In this document: one piece after another, positions 34,548-38,999 of the stretch
How positions within the stretch are numbered: position 1 is the stretch's first letter
Layout: the number at the start of each line of letters is the position of its first letter
Source: Gluconobacter japonicus
GTDB lineage: Bacteria > Pseudomonadota > Alphaproteobacteria > Acetobacterales > Acetobacteraceae
DNA length: 38,999 nucleotides
Reading direction: 5' to 3'
Assembly: GCF_002723975.1 (NCBI RefSeq)
Contig: NZ_BEWO01000021.1
Location: 1-38,999 of the forward strand
Translations under genes and position numbers: made by a program
Notes under the pieces: model-generated
Told to the model about the DNA's origin: nothing
The model's input: only the letters and a program-made list of their open reading frames with translations
The model's database searches: none

Positions 34548-35378
34548 ATGGCTATCTGGGGCAAAATGTTCGGTGGTGTTGCTGGCTTCGCGGTCGGCGG
34601 CCCGTTTGGGGCACTGATGGGGGCAGCTCTCGGGCACGCCGCTGACAGCGGCTCCCTGCTCAACCCGTCCACCGGCGGCTGGAGCGAACGCTTTCCAGCG
34701 CGGGGGCGACCTGATCCCAATAATGCGGCCTTCTTTGGAGCCGCCAAAGTCGCAGCGGCTCTTGGCAAGAAAGATCAGCTTTACGCGATCGGCCTTGTGG
34801 CGCTCTGTGCAAAGCTTGCCAAGATCGACGGGCCGGTCAATCGCTCCGAGATCAACGCTTTCAAGACCTGCTTTCAGTTTCCGCCGGATAACGTCAAGGA
34901 AGTCGGGATGCTGTTCGATCGCGCCCGCGAGCGGACGGACGATTTCGAGATGTATGCCCGCGAAATGGGCAACGCCTACGGAGACGACAAGGCGCCGCTC
35001 GAAAACCTGATGACGGCCCTGTTCCGCATTGCCCGTGCGGATGCAGGTGCATCACGTGAGTTGCATCCAAAGGAAGTGGATTTTCTTCAACGCGTCCATC
35101 GCGCGTTCGGCCTCCCTCCCGGTGCGTGGGACCGTGCAGAAAGTGGCGGCTCACGTGCAGCAAGCACCGGCGAGCCGGATGCCTATCGCGTTCTCGGCAT
35201 CTCCCGCACAGCATCGGACAAGGAAGTCCGTGTCCGCTGGCGCATGCTGATCCGTGAATATCATCCAGATGTCATCGCTCAGAAGCCCATGACGGATTTG
35301 GAACGCAAACGCGCTCAGGAACGCGTGGCCCGGATTAATGCGGCCTGGGATCGGATCAAACGCGATAGACAACTCTGA
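34548..35378 (+). CDS. DjlA-like J-domain co-chaperone
   Basis: A 276-residue protein with three parts: a Gly/Ala-rich N-terminal segment (about 8-31, FGGVAGFAVGGPFGALMGAALG) that could insert in the membrane, a TerB-like helical domain (about 60-180, with LCAKLAKIDGPVNRSEI and the repeat-like ARADAGASRELHPKEVDFL), and a C-terminal J domain. The J domain has YHPDV (His239-Asp241), the HPD motif that stimulates DnaK ATPase. The order matches DjlA, a membrane-anchored DnaK partner. Unlike E. coli DjlA, the N-terminal span contains glycine repeats rather than a plain transmembrane helix. The start is fixed by the family N-terminus; a promoter just upstream suggests a leaderless message. Confidence 0.88.
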   Translation: MAIWGKMFGGVAGFAVGGPFGALMGAALGHAADSGSLLNPSTGGWSERFPARGRPDPNNAAFFGAAKVAAALGKKDQLYAIGLVALCAKLAKIDGPVNRSEINAFKTCFQFPPDNVKEVGMLFDRARERTDDFEMYAREMGNAYGDDKAPLENLMTALFRIARADAGASRELHPKEVDFLQRVHRAFGLPPGAWDRAESGGSRAASTGEPDAYRVLGISRTASDKEVRVRWRMLIREYHPDVIAQKPMTDLERKRAQERVARINAAWDRIKRDRQL

Positions 35379-35387
35379 TCCGGTTCA

Positions 35388-36461
35388 TCAACCAAAACTT
35401 AGAAATACCAGTAAACCGTAGCTCGCACTTCCCAGCATCAGCAGGGAAAGCACGACCGTACACGTTACGCGCGGGCCAGCGTTGACCACACTCCGCATAT
35501 CTACTCCCAGCCCCAATGCACCCATCGAAACCACTGTCAGAAATGTCGCGACCTGACTGGCTGGGACAATAAGGCTAGCCGGAAACAAGCCGATAGAGCG
35601 GCAACAGACCATTCCTAGAAACCCAACAATAAACCACGGCACGAACCGAAAAACACCTGAGGCTCCATTTCCGGTTTCTGGAACAGTCGTCTCCTGCTGA
35701 GGAAGTAGGGGCGCAAGCAGAGACAATCCGAAACAGACGGGTCCCAACATCAGAACACGCACCAGCTTCACAACAGTTCCAGTCTGCACAGCCAGCAAAC
35801 CCAGAGGGGCCGTTGCCGCCACGACCTGAGGCACGGCATAGACCGTAAGCCCTGCAAAAGCACCGAACGTGCCGCCACTCATGCCTGTGGCGACACCAAA
35901 GAATGGTAACCCCAGCACAACGAACACGCCGAGAACAGCGGTAAAGGCAATGGAAGACGCCACCTCTTCCCCATCCGCCCGTATAATGGGCGCGACGGCC
36001 GCGATAGCGGAGTTGCCACAGATTGAGTTTCCGCAAGCCACCAAAAGCGCCATGCGACAGGGAAGCCCAAGCAACCTCCCGATCCCGAAACTTGAGATGA
36101 GGCTCACCCCAACCAGAACCATAATTCCCGCCACCAGTGCTGGCCCGACCGACAGCAGACTTGCAGCACTCACCGTAGCGCCTAGCAAAACAACAGACAT
36201 TTCCAGAAGATATCGGGCGCTGAAAACAATACCGGGTTGAAACGCGTTGCTCGGAACACGAAAAGTCCGGATCACCATCCCGCTGAGGATGGCGAGCACG
36301 AGCGCTTCAAGCCAAATTTTCCCGAAAATCAGCCATTCCGCGGCTTCCAGAAAGTAAGCCAGCGTCGTGACGAACAGACACAGCGACAGACCTTTCCAGA
36401 TGCGTCGTGCACGCACAATGAGGATGTGACCGGCACCCCGGGGCATATTCAAATGTCTCAT
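35388..36461 (-). CDS. YeiH-family putative sulfate exporter
   Basis: Integral membrane protein of the YeiH/Cons_hypoth698 family, 357 residues with about ten hydrophobic segments. Family signatures are VVLLGATVSAASLLSVGP, GIGRLLGLPCRMALLVACGNSICGNSAIAAVAPII, TVYAVPQVVAA, and MGALGLGVDMRSV near the end. The family is annotated as sulfate exporter by similarity; the substrate is not shown here. The ATG at 36461 follows AAGGGC; an upstream TTG at 36482 is in frame but less likely. It diverges from the LysR-type regulator, with a palindrome between them, so it is probably that regulator's target. Confidence 0.9.
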   Translation of the reverse strand: MRHLNMPRGAGHILIVRARRIWKGLSLCLFVTTLAYFLEAAEWLIFGKIWLEALVLAILSGMVIRTFRVPSNAFQPGIVFSARYLLEMSVVLLGATVSAASLLSVGPALVAGIMVLVGVSLISSFGIGRLLGLPCRMALLVACGNSICGNSAIAAVAPIIRADGEEVASSIAFTAVLGVFVVLGLPFFGVATGMSGGTFGAFAGLTVYAVPQVVAATAPLGLLAVQTGTVVKLVRVLMLGPVCFGLSLLAPLLPQQETTVPETGNGASGVFRFVPWFIVGFLGMVCCRSIGLFPASLIVPASQVATFLTVVSMGALGLGVDMRSVVNAGPRVTCTVVLSLLMLGSASYGLLVFLSFG

Positions 36462-36484
36462 GCCCTTAAAATACCCGTTCAAAA

Positions 36485-36509
36485 ATAATCAATAAAACAA
36501 ATTGATTAT
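36485..36509. promoter_or_regulatory. Palindromic operator between yeiH-like and lysR-like genes
   Basis: ATAATCAAT (36485-36493) and ATTGATTAT (36501-36509) are perfect 9-bp inverted arms with a 7-nt A-rich spacer. The site lies 24 bases before the exporter ATG and about 46 bases before the regulator GTG. A related TTGATTG recurs at 36534-36540. The position and symmetry fit a LysR-type binding site. Confidence 0.6.
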
Positions 36510-36554
36510 GTTATACCGTTCGTAAATTTCGATTGATTGAAACTGGAAGACGTT

Positions 36555-37451
36555 GTGACCCTCGAACAACTGCGGATCTTCATCGAAGTAGCGATGCGGG
36601 AGCATGTCACCGCTGCTGCCAAAGCCCTGAACATCACACAATCCACAGCCTCCGCCGCCATTGCGGCCCTCGAAGACCGTCACGGCATCAAGCTGTTCCA
36701 TCGTGTCGGACGTGGGATTTCTCTAACCGAAGCAGGGAGAGTTTTTCTCGTTGAGGCTCGTAATGTTTTGGCCAGCGCAGCCGTGGCAGAAGCCACGCTG
36801 AATGATCTGAGCGGGCTCAGCCGCGGCAGTCTGCGCGTTGTTGCGAGCCAGACGATTGCGGCTTACTGGTTGCCTTCCGCACTTGTCGCTTTTCGGCAGA
36901 CTTTTCCCGATATCAGTATTGTTCTGGAAGTCGGGAACACCCGGCAGGCAGCAGAGCACGTCCGGGAGGGGCGTTCCGATCTGGGCATCGTCGAGGGTAT
37001 CGTGGATGATCCCGCGATTGCTCACTGGCCAGTCGGGGAAGACCGCCTGCAAATTGTGCACTCCATGCCCTTCCAGAACACGACGGTCGATGCTGTATGG
37101 CTTCAGAATGCGCCGTGGATCATGCGCGAAAAAGGGTCGGGCACGCGATCCTCACTGAATCAGGCTCTTCAGGCGCGAAGCATTAACCCAGACATGCTAA
37201 AAGAGGTTCTTGCGCTTCCATCAAATGAAAGCGTCCGAACGGCAGTGGAAGCTGGTGCTGGCGTGGCAGCCCTGTCTTCCCTGGTGGTCGCACCTTCTCT
37301 GGCCTCTCAAACGCTATATGCAGCACCAGTCGATTTAGGTCCGCGCATATTCTTCGGATTACGGCATAAGGAACGATACCGCAGCAAGGCCGCAGACGCC
37401 TTCCTGCACATCCTTGAGACGCACAAGAAAAACCCAGCCCCGAAGACGTAA
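36555..37451 (+). CDS. LysR-type transcriptional regulator
   Basis: LysR-family regulator of 298 residues. The N-terminal winged helix-turn-helix reads LEQLRIFIEVAMREHVTAAAKALNITQSTASAAIAALEDRHGIKLFHRVGRGISLTEAG. The C-terminal periplasmic-binding-like domain starts near SLRVVASQTIAAYWLP. I preferred the GTG at 36555, with GGAAG five bases upstream, because it gives the typical MTLEQLRIF start. A TTG at 36537 is in frame but weaker. It diverges from the YeiH-like exporter, a common arrangement for this exporter family, and the palindrome between them is the likely control site. The effector is unknown; a sulfur compound would fit the exporter annotation. Confidence 0.92.
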   Translation: MTLEQLRIFIEVAMREHVTAAAKALNITQSTASAAIAALEDRHGIKLFHRVGRGISLTEAGRVFLVEARNVLASAAVAEATLNDLSGLSRGSLRVVASQTIAAYWLPSALVAFRQTFPDISIVLEVGNTRQAAEHVREGRSDLGIVEGIVDDPAIAHWPVGEDRLQIVHSMPFQNTTVDAVWLQNAPWIMREKGSGTRSSLNQALQARSINPDMLKEVLALPSNESVRTAVEAGAGVAALSSLVVAPSLASQTLYAAPVDLGPRIFFGLRHKERYRSKAADAFLHILETHKKNPAPKT

Positions 37452-37476
37452 CTGCGCATTATCGCCGCCAAAAAAA

Positions 37477-37506
37477 GCCGCCTCTCTGATGAGACGGCGG
37501 CCTTTT
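37477..37506. terminator. Bidirectional terminator between lysR-like gene and mannitol dehydrogenase
   Basis: A stem of GCCGCCTCTC (37477-37486) and GAGACGGCGGC (37491-37501), with one bulged base and a 4-nt loop, is preceded by A6 and followed by T4. It lies between the convergent stops at 37451 and 37527. Confidence 0.8.
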
Positions 37507-37526
37507 CCATGGCAGAGCGGATTTAT

Positions 37527-38984
37527 TCAGGCTGGAAGAGCAGCCTTGACGCCCTTCTCACGAATAATTTTTCGCAACGCCACGACCTTGCCATTCAGTT
37601 CGGACGTATCCAGATCGCTCCAGGCATCGAAAGCGGGGAGTTTAAGCGCGCTCTCAAAATCGTCGGCCTTGGCCAGAATCTTCTGGCTCTCATCAAAAGT
37701 CGGCTCGAACGGCTCGTAGGTGTCACCCTTTTCGTCCTTGCCGCGCAGCATTTCCAGATAGGACGCCATGCCAAAAGCAATCCGGGACAGATCGCGTTTA
37801 CCTTCAAGAGCCTGACGCACCGTTTCCGTCCAGAAGACCTGAATCTTCGAACTGCCATCCCCGGAAATACGCAACGTCTGATCTGCCATGGCCGGGTTGG
37901 AGAAACGGCTGATGACACTGTCACGGTAGCCTTCCAGTGTCATGCCTGGCGGAACCTCTAGGGTCGGGATGACGTCCTTGTTCAGGAAGTTCTCAAGGTT
38001 ACGGCGCAGATCCGCATCTGCCAAAGCCTGATCGACATTTTCGTAGCCTGCGAGAACGCCCGGGAAGCAGAGCATGATATGTCCGGCGTTGAGCATCCGG
38101 ATTTTTACATGCTCATAATCCGTCACATCCTCAACGAACTGCACACCAGCCTTTTCCAGCGCAGGGCGGCCATCAGCGAAGTTGTCTTCCAGCACCCACT
38201 GATGAAAGTCTTCTGCCACAAGCGGCAGATCATCGGTCAGGCCGCTGGCCTCGTTCAGCTTCTTTGCAATAGCAGCCGAGACGGTCGGCGTGATGCGATC
38301 AACCATGCCATTCGGGAATGTCGCGTTCTCTTCAATCCACTTGGCCAGCTCCGGATCGCGGGCCTTCGCATATCCCAGGAAGGCCTTGCGAGCGACATTG
38401 CCATTATGGCGCAGGTTATCGCAGGACATGATCGTGAAGGCTTTGCCACCTGCATCACGCCGACGGCGCAGTCCTTCCACAACATATCCGAAAATCGTGG
38501 ACGGCGTTTCCGGCGTCTTCAGATCCTGCTGAACGGCTTTGTTCTGAAGATCGAACTCACCAGTCGTCTCATTGATATTGTAGCCGCCTTCCGTGATGGT
38601 CATGGACACAATACGGATCGCCGGGTCGGCAAGATGCTTCAGTACAGCTTCCGGGTCGGCTGGTGCCAGAAGATAGTCCCGCAATGCCCCCATGACGCGG
38701 ACTGTACTTTTGCCAGATGGAGCGGTTTCGGTCAGGGAAAAGAGACAATCCTGCTTTTTGAATTCCTCGGCCTTTTCCTTGGAGCGATCGCTACCGGTCA
38801 GACCAACACCGATGATACCCCAGTTCGGATCATCCTTGAGGATCTGCTCAACATAAAACGCTTCATGGGCTCGAAAAAAGTTCCCAACGCCAAAATGCGC
38901 GATCCCCGGTTTGATCCCGTTGATGTCATAGGGCGGAGCCTGCACACCGACGGGAAGAGACTTGAGGATTTCGTGCGTAATCAT
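37527..38984 (-). CDS. Mannitol 2-dehydrogenase
   Basis: Cytosolic long-chain polyol dehydrogenase that interconverts D-mannitol and D-fructose with NAD(P)H. The 485-residue protein has the cofactor loop HFGVGNFFRAHEAFYVEQIL (30-49) and the catalytic pattern KIRMLNAGH with Lys294, Asn299 and His302. It also contains TEGGYNINETTG and SCDNLRHNGNVARKAFLGYA, which are characteristic of the family. I recall close enzymes from Gluconobacter, where the reductive direction makes mannitol from fructose and NADPH is often preferred; cofactor choice here cannot be read with certainty. GGAG lies 7 nt before the ATG at 38984, close to the window edge, so the promoter is outside. It converges on the LysR-type gene. 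Confidence 0.95.
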   Translation of the reverse strand: MITHEILKSLPVGVQAPPYDINGIKPGIAHFGVGNFFRAHEAFYVEQILKDDPNWGIIGVGLTGSDRSKEKAEEFKKQDCLFSLTETAPSGKSTVRVMGALRDYLLAPADPEAVLKHLADPAIRIVSMTITEGGYNINETTGEFDLQNKAVQQDLKTPETPSTIFGYVVEGLRRRRDAGGKAFTIMSCDNLRHNGNVARKAFLGYAKARDPELAKWIEENATFPNGMVDRITPTVSAAIAKKLNEASGLTDDLPLVAEDFHQWVLEDNFADGRPALEKAGVQFVEDVTDYEHVKIRMLNAGHIMLCFPGVLAGYENVDQALADADLRRNLENFLNKDVIPTLEVPPGMTLEGYRDSVISRFSNPAMADQTLRISGDGSSKIQVFWTETVRQALEGKRDLSRIAFGMASYLEMLRGKDEKGDTYEPFEPTFDESQKILAKADDFESALKLPAFDAWSDLDTSELNGKVVALRKIIREKGVKAALPA

Positions 38985-38999
38985 GGATTTCTCCGTTCC

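Overview
The window looks like an ordinary chromosomal segment of an acetic acid bacterium (Acetobacteraceae, Alphaproteobacteria), most likely Gluconobacter or a close relative. The main reasons are a 485-residue cytosolic mannitol 2-dehydrogenase of the type known from Gluconobacter, the alphaproteobacterial order dapF-mtaB-ftsY, and a HisZ-type (split) ATP phosphoribosyltransferase. Base composition is moderately GC-rich and even throughout. No insertion sequence, prophage, integrase, CRISPR array or rRNA gene is visible. Genes are packed tightly, no gene-free stretch exceeds 300 bases, and many neighbours overlap by 4 nt (ATGA).

Layout. 1-3.9 kb: clpB and an aldo/keto reductase on the minus strand; a probable heat-shock promoter for clpB lies across the end of the reductase gene. 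4-7.7 kb: two exported peptidases (a DPP IV-like S9 enzyme and an M20 metallopeptidase) converge on a shared terminator. 7.7-9.1 kb: glutaredoxin 2 and YqgE (minus). 9.1-10.8 kb: ydfG and a PPK2 polyphosphate kinase overlap (plus). 10.8-13.4 kb: a methyltransferase-like gene and a DEAD-box RNA helicase (minus). 13.4-16.6 kb: dapF-mtaB-ftsY (plus). 16.6-22.9 kb (minus): tRNA-Leu(CAA), serC-hisZ-purA, then a two-gene unit for a tail-anchored pseudokinase and a small membrane protein. 22.9-27.1 kb: argC (minus) diverges from mazG, followed by queA-tgt (plus). 27.2-31.7 kb: a purine nucleoside salvage cluster, with two exported NUP-family proteins and an exported adenosine deaminase, interrupted by a nitroreductase. 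31.8-34.4 kb: a PhzF-like protein, queG with a small RHH protein, and a small membrane protein. 34.5-39 kb: a DjlA-like co-chaperone, a YeiH-type exporter divergent from its LysR-type regulator, and mannitol dehydrogenase.

Cooperation between genes. queA, tgt and queG supply three steps of queuosine tRNA modification, but this Tgt has lost the three cysteines of the structural zinc site. The adenosine deaminase and NUP proteins all have signal peptides, so they probably degrade purine nucleosides in the periplasm. purA supplies AMP synthesis inside the cell. ClpB and the J-domain protein belong to protein quality control.

Most of the window is core metabolism and housekeeping. The least explained parts are the pseudokinase/membrane-protein pair, the zinc-site-less Tgt, the periplasmic purine cluster, and a methyltransferase-like protein with an unusual SAM-binding loop.
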